This document shows, one piece after another, positions 1-9,515 of a DNA stretch of 64,000 nucleotides. Source of the DNA: Vreelandella halophila (GTDB taxonomy: Bacteria > Pseudomonadota > Gammaproteobacteria > Pseudomonadales > Oleiphilaceae); NCBI RefSeq assembly GCF_009856365.1, contig NZ_WMEX01000008.1:62001-126000 (forward strand). The letters are read 5' to 3'. A model generated the notes under the pieces. It was not told where the DNA came from. It was given only the letters and a program-made list of their open reading frames with translations, and did no database searches. A program made the position numbers and the translations under genes. Numbering within the stretch: the stretch's first letter is position 1; each line of letters opens with the position of its first letter.

Positions 1-441
1 CACCCCAAGGGCGACTTTCCGCTGCAGACCGAGGAAACCACCTTCGATCTGGACGAGTACCAGCAGTTCCTGGAGGCCAACGCCGAAAGCATCCGGACCT
101 TCACCGAAGCCCGCAACCAGGCCTTCGAGGAGGAGCTCGAACGCTGGGTCGCCAGCGGCGCCATCAACTACGAATCCCAGCAGGACCTGGGCGAGCACGA
201 GGCGGATGAGCTGCCTGAGGGCACCCCGGTGGAATCACCGACCGCCGGCAACATCTGGCAGCTGCTGATCAGTGAGGGAGACGCCGTGGAAGAAGGTCAG
301 GTGGTGGCGATCCTCGAGTCCATGAAAATGGAGATCGAGGTAACGGCGCCCGAGGCCGGCAAGATCACCCACATTACCCGCCAGGAGGGACAGCAGATTG
401 ATGCTGGGCAGGCGGTCATGGTGGTTGGCACCGGGTTCTGA
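1..441 (+). CDS. Urea carboxylase-like enzyme, C-terminal biotinyl domain (5' truncated by window)
   Basis: The frame is open from base 1 and stops at 439-441, so only the last 146 residues are visible. The final ~75 residues form a biotinyl (BCCP) domain with the biotin-lysine motif ESMKME; the lysine is residue 109 of the fragment. The preceding segment, with acidic residues and the stretch FEEELERWVASG, resembles the linker before the biotinyl domain in urea carboxylase and urea amidolyase. The family carries CO2 on biotin and transfers it to urea to make allophanate. The assignment to urea rather than another biotin-dependent carboxylase is inference, because the catalytic domains lie upstream of the window. 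Confidence 0.75.
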   Translation, partial: HPKGDFPLQTEETTFDLDEYQQFLEANAESIRTFTEARNQAFEEELERWVASGAINYESQQDLGEHEADELPEGTPVESPTAGNIWQLLISEGDAVEEGQVVAILESMKMEIEVTAPEAGKITHITRQEGQQIDAGQAVMVVGTGF

Positions 442-851
442 CCCGCCATCAAGAGCCAGCTGCAGAGCCTTTTTGGCACTGGGGGCTGGCATTTGCCCTG
501 GCAGCCCCACCCGCAGGGGTCATGTTCACTTGTTCCTCGATTAAATATGCACTGGCACCCATCAACCGTGCACCTTTTTGGAACACGGCCCCATGACCGC
601 TTTACGCGATTTCACTCAATCCCCGAGATCCATGGATTGTTGCAGCAGACATACAGACTCCAAGTGTTTATCACCCAAATAACAGCCCCGAAAAAAGATC
701 AACAGGCACAGCCAAAAAAATGAATAATAAGGAAAACCCCTCAACCCCCAGCAACACAGGTAACAAACAGAAACATTGCCCCGCCCTGCCTGGTACTTCT
801 GTTGCTTATTCATTGAATCGTCGTTGACTGGAGAATCCAAGGCGAAACCCG
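442..851. other. Intergenic region, 410 bp, no supported gene
   Basis: No convincing coding frame is present. A GC stem (GGGGCTG at 482-488, CAGCCCC at 502-508) follows the carboxylase gene and could help end transcription, but no T-run follows it. The second half is A-rich with several homopolymer A tracts (about 690-740) and presumably holds the promoter of the EAL gene. I could not pick out a clear -35/-10 pair. Confidence 0.4.
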
Positions 852-2117
852 ATGAATGATCTCACTGGTTGTATGTACGAACAGGGCAGCTGCCTGCCCA
901 CATGGTTTGGGGATTTCGAGCTTTCCTGTGAATTCCAGCCGATCGTCAGCCCAACGCACCGTCGGACCGTTGGCTTCGAGGCACTGGCCAGGGCCCGCCG
1001 CTGCAACGATCCGGTCTCACCCGCAGTCCTGTTCTCGGAAGCCGAATCAGAGGGCGATGAGCCCTGTCTCGATATCGTTCTCTGGCAACAGGCGCTCCGC
1101 ACCTATGCGGAAACCAGGCCTAATGCATGGCTGTTCCTGAACCTGAGCGCGGCAAGCGTGGTGGATTCGCGCACCGCACCGGATATCCTGGCGCAACTCG
1201 TACACCAGTCCGGCCTCTCCTGCGACCGGATTGTGCTCGAGATCGTGGAAGACGCCGTCAGTGACCAGGAAGCGCTGGCACGGTTCGTGGCCGGGTGCCG
1301 GAACCACGGATTCCGGATCGCGATTGATGACTTCGGCGCCGGTGATGCCCACTTCGAACGGATCTGGCGCATCCGCCCGGACATCGTGAAAATGGATAGG
1401 ACGATGGTGGTCCACGCCGCCGAGAACGCCCGCGCTTCCAGACTCTTCCTGAGCCTGATCAGGATGATCCGCGAGAACGGCAGCCTGGTCCTTGTGGAGG
1501 GACTGGAAACCCGCGAACAGGCAGCCCTTGCCTGGGAATCCGAGGCGGATTTCTACCAGGGATTCTGGTACAGCCATCCCCGTACTGAACTGAGAACGGC
1601 CTCGGCGGAAGCGGAACCGCGGCTTTTCCTGGCCCAGCAACACTTTACGGCCCTGAATGACCAGCAGGAATCGGAGCAGATCCAGTGCCTGCGGAACCTG
1701 CGTCACGAGGTGCTTGAGACCTGTCACCAGATCGCTGGTGGCACTGCCCTCGCAGAAGCCGCAACGCATCTGCTCACGAGCCCTGGCGCCAAACGGTGCT
1801 ACCTGCTGGACACCCGGGGCGTGCAACAGGGCGAGACCGCCTTCGCCGCCGGCTATGCAAGCAGGGGCGCCGCATTCAACCCTCTCCTGAGCGCCGAGGG
1901 CGCCAGCTGGTCTCACCGGGAATACTTCCGCAGTGCGACGAACAGGCCCGGCGAGATCCATCTGTCACGCCCTTATGTGGCACTCCCGGATTCGGCGAGG
2001 ACGGTCACCGTTTCACACATGACCTTCACGTATTACGGCTACCGGATCCTGTGCCTCGATATCCATCCGGAACAGGCGTTTCCGGGGTCTCACCACCACC
2101 TTCCGCATCATATCTAG
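852..2117 (+). CDS. EAL-domain c-di-GMP phosphodiesterase with C-terminal sensory domain
   Basis: 421 residues. Residues ~25-255 form an EAL domain that hydrolyses cyclic di-GMP to pGpG. The signature E43-A44-L45 and the other metal and catalytic motifs are intact (LNLS, LEIVE, IDDFG, VKMD, VEGLE, YQGF), so activity is expected. Residues ~270-415 form a second domain with WSHREYF, LSRPYVALP and a final ILCLDI strand; this resembles the PAS/Cache-like domain attached to YkuI-type EAL proteins (YkuI_C). No transmembrane helix is seen, so it is probably cytosolic. An AAGGCG sequence lies upstream of the ATG. It stands alone, facing a convergent ankyrin gene. The C-terminal ligand is unknown. Confidence 0.88.
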   Translation: MNDLTGCMYEQGSCLPTWFGDFELSCEFQPIVSPTHRRTVGFEALARARRCNDPVSPAVLFSEAESEGDEPCLDIVLWQQALRTYAETRPNAWLFLNLSAASVVDSRTAPDILAQLVHQSGLSCDRIVLEIVEDAVSDQEALARFVAGCRNHGFRIAIDDFGAGDAHFERIWRIRPDIVKMDRTMVVHAAENARASRLFLSLIRMIRENGSLVLVEGLETREQAALAWESEADFYQGFWYSHPRTELRTASAEAEPRLFLAQQHFTALNDQQESEQIQCLRNLRHEVLETCHQIAGGTALAEAATHLLTSPGAKRCYLLDTRGVQQGETAFAAGYASRGAAFNPLLSAEGASWSHREYFRSATNRPGEIHLSRPYVALPDSARTVTVSHMTFTYYGYRILCLDIHPEQAFPGSHHHLPHHI

Positions 2118-2144
2118 AGCGTCTGGCACTGCATTGCGGAGAGC

Positions 2145-2639
2145 TCATGATCGAGCGTCGAGAAGAAGTTCGATCATGGCCTCGTCATCGTTCATGATTG
2201 CCAGCTGTAACGCGGTTTTCCCGGTTTCTGTTTCCCGAAACGACAGATCGGCGCCATGGCTGATCAGCACTCTCGCCACATCGTGGTGTCCATTCATGGC
2301 GGCAGCCATCAGAGCACTGAATCCAATCTCGCCCTGATGATTGACCAAGGCACCGTGCTCCAGCAGTGTCCTGACGATTGGCAGATGCCCGTGGGAAGCA
2401 GCCCTCATAAGTGGCGTCCACTGGCAGCTGTCCTGCGCCTCAATCCTGGCGCCTCGCTCAAGCAGCTGCCGTACACGTACGGCATCGCCCTCTTCTGCCG
2501 CCACAATCAGCGGTGTACGCCCCCGATTATCACGACTTTCCAGATCCGTATCGCTGAAAAGCCAGAACGCCATGCCAGCGAAAACCGCCAGCATCAGAAC
2601 AGCGCCCCAGAGCCCAGCCCAGCGCTCAAATACCGTCAC
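2145..2639 (-). CDS. Ankyrin-repeat protein with N-terminal membrane anchor
   Basis: 164 residues. Residues ~8-28 form one hydrophobic segment (WAGLWGAVLMLAVFAGMAF) that should act as a membrane anchor or uncleaved signal. Residues ~38-160 contain about four ankyrin repeats (GRTPLIVAAEEGD, WTPLMRAASHGH, FSALMAAAMNGH, KTALQLAIMND). Ankyrin repeats mediate protein-protein contacts; no enzymatic residues are expected. It converges on the EAL gene with a 27 bp gap and lies 36 bp downstream of the DUF6746-like gene on the same strand, so the two may be co-transcribed. The partner is unknown. Confidence 0.85.
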   Translation of the reverse strand: MTVFERWAGLWGAVLMLAVFAGMAFWLFSDTDLESRDNRGRTPLIVAAEEGDAVRVRQLLERGARIEAQDSCQWTPLMRAASHGHLPIVRTLLEHGALVNHQGEIGFSALMAAAMNGHHDVARVLISHGADLSFRETETGKTALQLAIMNDDEAMIELLLDARS

Positions 2640-2675
2640 AGCGGATCAACCGGTTATTACTGGGTGCGCAACGCT

Positions 2676-3050
2676 TCAATCCGCCAGGATCTCAGCTTTC
2701 TCGAGGAACTTCTCCCCATAGCGCCGAACGCGCTCCACATCACCAGCTTCCGACCCAAGATGCGCTTGTTCAAGATCCTCAGCCATCAAACCGGTCTCCT
2801 CACGGATTTTTGCCATTGCTTTCTCAAGCGTATAGGTCAGCCTGTGAATCTCACCCATCGGCGAACCGCGCAGATCTTCTTCCTCCAGAAGTTCTTCCAT
2901 CCGCTCACTTGACGACTCAAGATTCTCAATAGCCTCCTCCAGAGTCTCAGAATCCTTGCCTTCAAAGTGATCCGGCTGATCCTCCGCGCTGACACTCAGC
3001 ACGCTCAACCCCAGTGAGAGAACAACAGCATACCGGGCCAATATTTTCAT
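2676..3050 (-). CDS. Small secreted DUF6746-like protein
   Basis: 124 residues from the ATG at 3050, chosen because a GGGAGG ribosome site sits just upstream and the reading then begins with a clean signal peptide (MKILARYAVVLSLGLSVLSVSA). The mature part is very acidic and helical, with a conserved-looking IHRLTYTLEKAM segment and a C-terminal GEKFLEKAEIL helix, features that recall the DUF6746 family. The function of that family is not known to me. An upstream TATATT-like element (complement of 3091-3096) may be its -10 box. The family call is from memory of the pattern and should be treated as probable. Confidence 0.7.
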   Translation of the reverse strand: MKILARYAVVLSLGLSVLSVSAEDQPDHFEGKDSETLEEAIENLESSSERMEELLEEEDLRGSPMGEIHRLTYTLEKAMAKIREETGLMAEDLEQAHLGSEAGDVERVRRYGEKFLEKAEILAD

Positions 3051-3203
3051 AGCGCCTCCCAGACGTGATTTTTCATTCAACGCAGCAGGCAATATATCAG
3101 ATTATTCTAATACTAGAACCACTGAATCTTTGTGCTTGACTAACACCTCGATAGCGAAAGATTAAAAGGATCCAGAGTCAGCAGGAACGGAGGTCAGTAC
3201 CCA

Positions 3204-3221
3204 CCCGTGCGCTTGCACGGG
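3204..3221 (-). terminator. GC-rich hairpin downstream of fghA
   Basis: CCCGTGC (3204-3210), a GCTT loop and GCACGGG (3215-3221) form a perfect 7 bp stem 28 bp beyond the stop of the formylglutathione hydrolase gene. No T-run follows directly on either strand, so a role as an intrinsic terminator is only suggested. Confidence 0.35.
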
Positions 3222-3248
3222 CAGGTGGCATCAAAGCGCCTTCGGAGG

Positions 3249-4091
3249 TTACATGCGGGCGTGATGGAACCGGAGATGGTCCTCGATGAAGCTCGCGATG
3301 AAGAAATAGGAGTGGTCGTACCCGGGCTGGTACCTCAGGTTCAGATCAACACCGGCCTCGGTGCAGGCAGCCTCTAGGGCCTCGGGCTGGAGCTGGCCCG
3401 CCTCAAGAAAGTTGTCCGCATTCCCCTGGTCGACCAGCACCGAGTGCGCAGTGCCATGGGAGCGGATCAGCTCACTGGCATCCCATACCTTCCAGGCGTC
3501 ACGGTCATCGCCCAGGTAGCCCCCGAACGCCTTCTCGCCCCAGGGGCAGTTGACCGGGTGACAGATGGGCGCAAACGCGGAAACGGACTGGTAGCGCTCG
3601 GGATTATGGAGGGCGCAGACCAGGGCACCATGCCCGCCCATCGAGTGCCCTGAAATGGCCTCCTGCCCGCTGAGCGGGAAGGCGTTGTGCACCAGGTCCG
3701 GCAGCTCATCCACTACATAGCTGTACATGTGATAGTGCTGGTTCCAGGGCGCTTCGGTGGCATCAACATAGAAGCCAGCGCCGGATCCGAAATCGTAGCT
3801 TTCATGCTCGCCGGGCAGATCCGTACCGCGCGGGCTGGTGTCCGGGCAGATGATCGCCATCCCGAGCTCCGCCGCCACGCGGTGCGCGCCGGCTTTCTGC
3901 ATGAAGTTCTCATCCGTGCAGGTGAGGCCCGAGAGCCACCAGAGCAGCGGTATGGACTGGGTTTCCGCCTGCGGCGGCAGGTAGATCCCGAAGACCATAT
4001 CGCAGTCGAGAACCTCCGAGCGGTGGCGGTACCGCCGGAGCCAGCCGCCGAAGCTCTTGTTTTCCGAAACCAGTTCCAGTGTGTCGGTCAT
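3249..4091 (-). CDS. fghA: S-formylglutathione hydrolase
   Basis: 280 residues, the usual length of the esterase D family. It hydrolyses S-formylglutathione to formate and glutathione, the second step of glutathione-dependent formaldehyde detoxification in the cytosol. The alpha/beta-hydrolase nucleophile motif GHSMGGHGAL is present, as are the acid loop region (QGNADNFLE) and the C-terminal catalytic histidine segment GYDHSYFF. Its start lies 9 bp after the stop of the class III alcohol dehydrogenase gene, which makes the preceding enzyme of the pathway, so the two form an operon on the minus strand. Confidence 0.95.
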   Translation of the reverse strand: MTDTLELVSENKSFGGWLRRYRHRSEVLDCDMVFGIYLPPQAETQSIPLLWWLSGLTCTDENFMQKAGAHRVAAELGMAIICPDTSPRGTDLPGEHESYDFGSGAGFYVDATEAPWNQHYHMYSYVVDELPDLVHNAFPLSGQEAISGHSMGGHGALVCALHNPERYQSVSAFAPICHPVNCPWGEKAFGGYLGDDRDAWKVWDASELIRSHGTAHSVLVDQGNADNFLEAGQLQPEALEAACTEAGVDLNLRYQPGYDHSYFFIASFIEDHLRFHHARM

Positions 4092-4100
4092 GGGTACTCC

Positions 4101-5273
<1,173 letters not shown>

Positions 5274-5323
5274 TCACCGCTTTAAGGCACCATACGGCAA
5301 GGGATTATTGCTGGAGAGCAACA

Positions 5324-6205
5324 ATGCAACACTGGGACCGGATCGAGGCGTTCGTTCAGGTGGTCCGCCAGGGGTCATTCGCCAACGCCGCTCGTCAACT
5401 CGACGTTTCGAGTTCCCACGTGAGCCGGCTGGTCACGCGTCTGGAGACCCAGCTCGACACCCAGCTCCTGTACCGCACGACCCGCCAGCTCGGGCTCACG
5501 GACGCGGGCGAGGTGTACTTCAACCACTGCTCGCACCTGTTCGACGGCTTCCAGGAAGCGCTCAACGCCATTGGTGATTACCAGCAACGGCCCAGTGGCG
5601 TGCTCAGGCTGACCTGTGCCGCCACCTTCGGGGAGCGCTACATTGCGCCACTGGTCAACGACTTTTTACGGCAACACCCTCAGTTGACGGTCGATCAGGA
5701 GTTCACCAACCGCTGGGTGGACATCGTCAACGAGGGCTTTGATGTGGGGGTTCGAGCCGGCTCCATGCCGAGCTCGTCACTGATCGGGCGGCGACTGTGC
5801 CAGAGACGTGAATACGTGGTCGCATCGCCCGCGTATCTCCAGCAGTATCCGGCTCCCCGAACCCTGGAGGATCTCTCAAAGCACAACTGCCTGCAGGGCT
5901 CCAACGATCACTGGACCTTTGATGTCGGGCAGCAGCACCGTTCTGTCAGGGTCCATGGCAACTGGCGGGGAAACTCGGGGCAGGCCGTCCTGGACGCCGC
6001 CCGCAAGGGCCTGGGGCTGGCGCAGCTGCCCGACTATTACGTGTGGGAGGATCTGGCGAACGGCCAGCTTATCTCGGTATTGGATGACTGCGTGTGTACC
6101 CACACGGCCGTCTGGGTCGTCTACCCGCGCCACCGGCATATCTCGCCGAAAGTGCGCCAGTTCGTGGACTTTCTGGTTGAGAACATGGGCGCCTATCCCC
6201 GCTGA
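5324..6205 (+). CDS. LysR-family transcriptional regulator
   Basis: 293 residues. Residues ~1-60 are the winged-helix DNA-binding domain (FVQVVRQGSFANAARQLDVS) and residues ~88-290 the LysR substrate-binding domain. A GGAG site lies 9 nt before the ATG. The gene is divergent from the formaldehyde-oxidation operon with a short shared promoter region (5211-5323), the classical arrangement for a LysR regulator and its target. The effector is not deducible; the AaeR/DsdC-like style of the effector domain does not identify it. Regulation of frmA-fghA is inference from position. Confidence 0.88.
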   Translation: MQHWDRIEAFVQVVRQGSFANAARQLDVSSSHVSRLVTRLETQLDTQLLYRTTRQLGLTDAGEVYFNHCSHLFDGFQEALNAIGDYQQRPSGVLRLTCAATFGERYIAPLVNDFLRQHPQLTVDQEFTNRWVDIVNEGFDVGVRAGSMPSSSLIGRRLCQRREYVVASPAYLQQYPAPRTLEDLSKHNCLQGSNDHWTFDVGQQHRSVRVHGNWRGNSGQAVLDAARKGLGLAQLPDYYVWEDLANGQLISVLDDCVCTHTAVWVVYPRHRHISPKVRQFVDFLVENMGAYPR

Positions 6206-6214
6206 TGCCGGAGC

Positions 6215-6787
6215 TCACAGGGTGCTGGCATCACGCTGCAGATCCTGGAAGAACCACAGGAAGCGCGATTCCAGTTCCTCGCTGTGACCTTCGATCTCCT
6301 CGATGATGCCGTCGAACCGGTTGGGGAACCGGATACGGGCAGCAACCCGGTCCAGCGCGTAGCCGATATTGTCGAGGTCCCGATAATGGCCGAACCAGTC
6401 ATCCATGGCGATGCGTCGGGTAACCCGGCGCATCGGCTCGGGCATCAGGTATTCGTGCTCCGGCAACTCCCGGTAGATCATCCGGATGAAACCATCCTGG
6501 TCAACGTCGGTGAACCGGTGCCAGTGCTTCAGGAGATAGTGATCATAGAGAATGTCGAGCGCGACGCCGGCAAAGCGGCGCCGTTGCGGTGAGAACAGGC
6601 GCCGGCTCGCACAGACCTGCGGGTGCCGGTCCGTATAGCTATCCACCGACAGGTGATGCTCGACACCCCGCTGGACATCACCGGGAAGATCCGCCACTGA
6701 AATGCCCCGGCAGAAATCGCCCAGGATGCTGCCGACTCTCGCCTCCGGCGTATCCGGAGCGAGGAAAACATGCGCAAGATGGTTCAT
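6215..6787 (-). CDS. acpH: Acyl carrier protein phosphodiesterase-like protein (AcpH family)
   Basis: 190 residues from the ATG at 6787, which gives the family N terminus MNHLAHVFLA; in-frame ATGs at 6796 and 6799 are alternatives, and a GAGGTGG site favours 6799. AcpH removes the 4'-phosphopantetheine arm from holo-ACP. The conserved N-terminal helix is followed by GSILGDFCRG, HHLSVDSYTDRHPQV, ALDILYDHYLLKHW and a C-terminal helical region, all typical of the HD-like AcpH fold. The stop is 9 bp from the convergent LysR gene. A decayed copy of the first codons of this gene is found at 29032-29090. Confidence 0.85.
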   Translation of the reverse strand: MNHLAHVFLAPDTPEARVGSILGDFCRGISVADLPGDVQRGVEHHLSVDSYTDRHPQVCASRRLFSPQRRRFAGVALDILYDHYLLKHWHRFTDVDQDGFIRMIYRELPEHEYLMPEPMRRVTRRIAMDDWFGHYRDLDNIGYALDRVAARIRFPNRFDGIIEEIEGHSEELESRFLWFFQDLQRDASTL

Positions 6788-6910
6788 GGTCTCCATCATG
6801 CCCACCTCGGATCCCCATCTCAACTTGCTTGGGCCGGTTACGGAGCTGCCCAGCATCCTGATACTCGCGCAGGTTTCGCCGCATCTCTTGAGCGACGCCA
6901 ACCGTCAGGC

Positions 6911-7912
6911 TCACTGCTGCGCCATCACACACGCGACATCCAGCATGCGGTTGGTGAAGCCCCACTCGTTGTCGTACCAGGCGAGCACCTTCGCCTGGGT
7001 GCCGAGAACACGGGTCTGGCCGGCATCATGGATCGCCGAAAACGGCGAATGATTGAAATCGACGGAGACCAGCGGCTCATCGCTGTACCCGAGCACACCG
7101 CGAAGGCTCCCCTCCGAGGCGCGTTTCATGGCGGCATTGATGGCATCCACGTCCGCCCCGGTTGCGAGGATCGCGTGCAGGTCCACCATCGATACATTGA
7201 TGGTGGGCACGCGCACCGCCATGCCATCCAGCTTGCCGGCCAGCGCCGGGAGGACCCGGCCCACTGAGTCAGCCGCCCCGGTTCGGGTGGGAATCATGTT
7301 ACTGGCCGCCGCCCTGGCGCGATAAAGATCCCGGTGGGCCTTATCGATCAGGTTCTGGTCGTTGGTGTAGGAGTGAATGGTGGTCATCTGGCCCTGCACC
7401 ACACCAAACGCATCATCCAGGACCTTGACCACCGGTGCCAGGCAGTTGGTCGTACAGCTGGCGTTGGAGACCACACGATCGTCCGTGATGAGCTCGTCGT
7501 GGTTGATGCCGTAGACCACGGTGCGATCCGCATCCGGCACCGGGTAGGCCACCAGGACCCGCCCGGCCCCCGCATCCAGGTGCCCCTGAAGCAGGGCCCG
7601 CGTTTTCAGCTTGCCGGTGCATTCAAGCACCAGGTCAACGCCGAGCGCCTCCCAGGGCAGCTTCGCCGGGTCCTTCTCGGCCACACACCGAATCACCTGG
7701 CTGCCCACGCTCAACCGGTCGCCCTCCAGGGTCACCGGCGTTCGGAAATGACCATGAGTGGTGTCATGGCGCAACAGATGGCTGAGAATATGAGGCTCGA
7801 CCAGGTCATTGATGGCCACGACCTGTATTGACTTCTCGAGTCCCTGCTCATGGATCGCCCAGACCAGGCAGCGCCCGATTCGACCGAAACCGCTGATCGC
7901 AACGCGCAACAT
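6911..7912 (-). CDS. gap: Type I glyceraldehyde-3-phosphate dehydrogenase
   Basis: 333 residues. The Rossmann motif GFGRIGR begins at residue 8, the catalytic cysteine is in SNASCTTNCLAP, and HSYTNDQNL, PTRTGAA and WYDNEWGFTNRM are all canonical. The enzyme interconverts glyceraldehyde-3-phosphate and 1,3-bisphosphoglycerate. Aspartate in the AINDL turn suggests NAD+ preference. The segment LVAYPVPDADRTVVYGIN is less typical and slightly resembles erythrose-4-phosphate dehydrogenases, so that activity is an alternative. A strong AAGGAG site precedes the ATG. Placed just before the glycogen module, it may serve lower glycolysis for it. Confidence 0.9.
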   Translation of the reverse strand: MLRVAISGFGRIGRCLVWAIHEQGLEKSIQVVAINDLVEPHILSHLLRHDTTHGHFRTPVTLEGDRLSVGSQVIRCVAEKDPAKLPWEALGVDLVLECTGKLKTRALLQGHLDAGAGRVLVAYPVPDADRTVVYGINHDELITDDRVVSNASCTTNCLAPVVKVLDDAFGVVQGQMTTIHSYTNDQNLIDKAHRDLYRARAAASNMIPTRTGAADSVGRVLPALAGKLDGMAVRVPTINVSMVDLHAILATGADVDAINAAMKRASEGSLRGVLGYSDEPLVSVDFNHSPFSAIHDAGQTRVLGTQAKVLAWYDNEWGFTNRMLDVACVMAQQ

Positions 7913-7980
7913 CGACCTCTCCTTGTCAGAGAATGACAGACCGCCGGCGCAAGATTGTCACCAGCCTGGTCGACTCAGGG

Positions 7981-8181
7981 TCACTCAAGTACGAACGTGA
8001 CCCGCATATCCACGCGATAGCCGGTGACACGCCCGTTCTCGACATGCACCTTCTGCTCGGATACCCAGGCACCCTTGATGTTCTCAACGGTGCGCGACGC
8101 TGTCTGTATACCGTTCCGGATGGCGTCCTCGAACCCCTTGTCGGATTCCGCGCTGACTTCAATAACTTTCCCTAGTGACAT
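7981..8181 (-). CDS. Dodecin (flavin storage protein)
   Basis: 66 residues from the ATG at 8181 with an AGAGG site 8 nt upstream; a longer frame exists but adds a non-conserved leader. Dodecins form hollow dodecamers that sequester flavins. The sequence matches the family: GKVIEVSAESDKGFEDAI, then the central tryptophan in KGAWVSEQKVHV that stacks on the isoalloxazine ring, and the closing GYRVDMRVTFVLE strand. It is divergent from glk; a TTGAC-N4-GTCAA palindrome lies in the shared promoter region, so both could be in the same regulon. Confidence 0.93.
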   Translation of the reverse strand: MSLGKVIEVSAESDKGFEDAIRNGIQTASRTVENIKGAWVSEQKVHVENGRVTGYRVDMRVTFVLE

Positions 8182-8268
8182 GATGATGGCCTCTTTCCAG
8201 GTCATTGGTTAAAGAGGGTAATGCGCTCACCCTTGGTTGAATGGTGTGACACAAGTGCTGGCACTGTG

Positions 8269-8282
8269 TTGACCCGGGTCAA
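8269..8282. promoter_or_regulatory. FNR/FixK-type palindrome between dodecin and glk genes
   Basis: TTGACCCGGGTCAA, a perfect 14 bp palindrome of the form TTGAC-N4-GTCAA. It is 129 bp upstream of the glk ATG and 87 bp upstream of the dodecin ATG. FNR-superfamily proteins with an E-x-x-S-R recognition helix bind TTGA-N6-TCAA half-sites. Four similar sites occur in the same module. Confidence 0.7.
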
Positions 8283-8411
8283 TGGATGCCACCGGATTCT
8301 TAAGCCACTGCCGGCTTCCCAAGGACTGATGATACGGGTCAAGATTCATGCGGCGATTCAGGAGGAGAGTTGGGATTCAGGTTGATGGGTCAAAACAGGA
8401 GGAGGCCTGGG

Positions 8412-9470
8412 ATGAGACTGCTTGTTGGCGACATCGGGGGCACCAATGCCCGCTTCCGGCTCCTTGAGGGCGAGGGTCAGCAATGGTGCCTACGGCACCA
8501 GTCGAGTTGGCCAAGTACCCGGTTTGAGTCCCTGGAGGCCCTGATTGAGGAGTTGACGGCCTGCTTCTCAAGCCTTGAACGAGTCACCATCGACGAAGCA
8601 TGGCTTGCCGTTGCGGGCCCCGTTCACGGCTCGCGTGTCACCTTCACCAACCTGCCCTGGCGGGCGGATGCCCACGCGCTCGCTGCCCGATTCGGCTGGG
8701 GACGGGCATTCCTGGTCAATGACCTGCAGGCGCTTGCCCATGCGGTTCCCGCGTTGGGGCCCCGCGATCTGGCGCCCGTCCAGCAGGGTCAGTGCGGCAA
8801 CGATACCCATCTGGTCATTGCCGTGGGTACCGGCCTGGGGGTTGCCACCTACAGGGTCTCGGACCAGGGAGCGGATGTTTTCGCCTCGGAAGGGGGCCAC
8901 ACGGACTTCATACCCACCACCCCGACCCATTTCCGGCTCCTGGAATACCTGCGTGAACACTACAGCCATGCCAGCCAGGAACGGGTGCTTTCCGGCGCCG
9001 GGCTGGCTGACCTGTACCGGTTTGTCTGCAGGGAGCATGTGTGCGCGCCGGACCCGGCAATCACGGAAGCAACGGACCCGGCGGCAACCGTCAATCAGCA
9101 GGCAGCGTCCGGCCATGCGCCCATGGCACTGGACACCATGGAACTGTTTGCCGAACTGCTCGGGCGTTTCGCCGGCAATGCCGCCCTGTTCTCGGCGGCG
9201 TTTGGCGGTGTCTACCTCGCCGGTGGCGTTGCCACGCGGCTGCACCCGTACCTGACCGGCACCAGGTTCCGACAGACGTTTCAGGACAAGGGGCGGATGA
9301 AACCCATCATGAATCAGGTCCCCGTATGGACCATCACTAGTACCGATGTGGGTCTCAACGGGATCACCGCACTTGGCACCCGTTACGCCGTAACCGGGAC
9401 CCCCATTGCGCCCTGTCCCGTCGACTCTTCAACCGCATCAAGCCCGGAAGAGGCCAGCTGGATACGCTAG
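8412..9470 (+). CDS. glk: Glucokinase
   Basis: 352 residues from the ATG at 8412, preceded by AGGAGG 7 nt upstream; a TTG at 8370 could extend it. It phosphorylates glucose to glucose-6-phosphate with ATP. The phosphate-1 motif VGDIGGTNARF is at the N terminus, followed by VAGPV, TNLPW, LVNDLQA, the GTGLGVA loop and EGGHTDF, all typical of the Glk (non-ROK) family. The C terminus has an unusual Ser/Pro-rich tail after GITALGTRY. In context it would feed or recycle glucose for glycogen made by the neighbouring glg genes. Confidence 0.93.
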   Translation: MRLLVGDIGGTNARFRLLEGEGQQWCLRHQSSWPSTRFESLEALIEELTACFSSLERVTIDEAWLAVAGPVHGSRVTFTNLPWRADAHALAARFGWGRAFLVNDLQALAHAVPALGPRDLAPVQQGQCGNDTHLVIAVGTGLGVATYRVSDQGADVFASEGGHTDFIPTTPTHFRLLEYLREHYSHASQERVLSGAGLADLYRFVCREHVCAPDPAITEATDPAATVNQQAASGHAPMALDTMELFAELLGRFAGNAALFSAAFGGVYLAGGVATRLHPYLTGTRFRQTFQDKGRMKPIMNQVPVWTITSTDVGLNGITALGTRYAVTGTPIAPCPVDSSTASSPEEASWIR

Positions 9471-9515
9471 GCCCATCTTCCGGAATGTTCAGCGGCCTCC
9501 CCCATATCAACGGCA

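Noticed and set aside
482-508. GC stem after the carboxylase gene as an intrinsic terminator
   Set aside because: The loop is long and no T-run follows, so it is mentioned only in the intergenic description.
5684-5697. TTGACGGTCGATCA, similar to the FixK/FNR-type palindrome
   Set aside because: It is inside the LysR coding sequence, the right half-site is imperfect, and no promoter is expected there.
6911-7912. Erythrose-4-phosphate dehydrogenase (epd) as the identity of the GAPDH gene
   Set aside because: VVYGIN recalls Epd, but HSYTNDQ and PTRTGAA follow the GAPDH pattern, so GAPDH is kept with the alternative noted.
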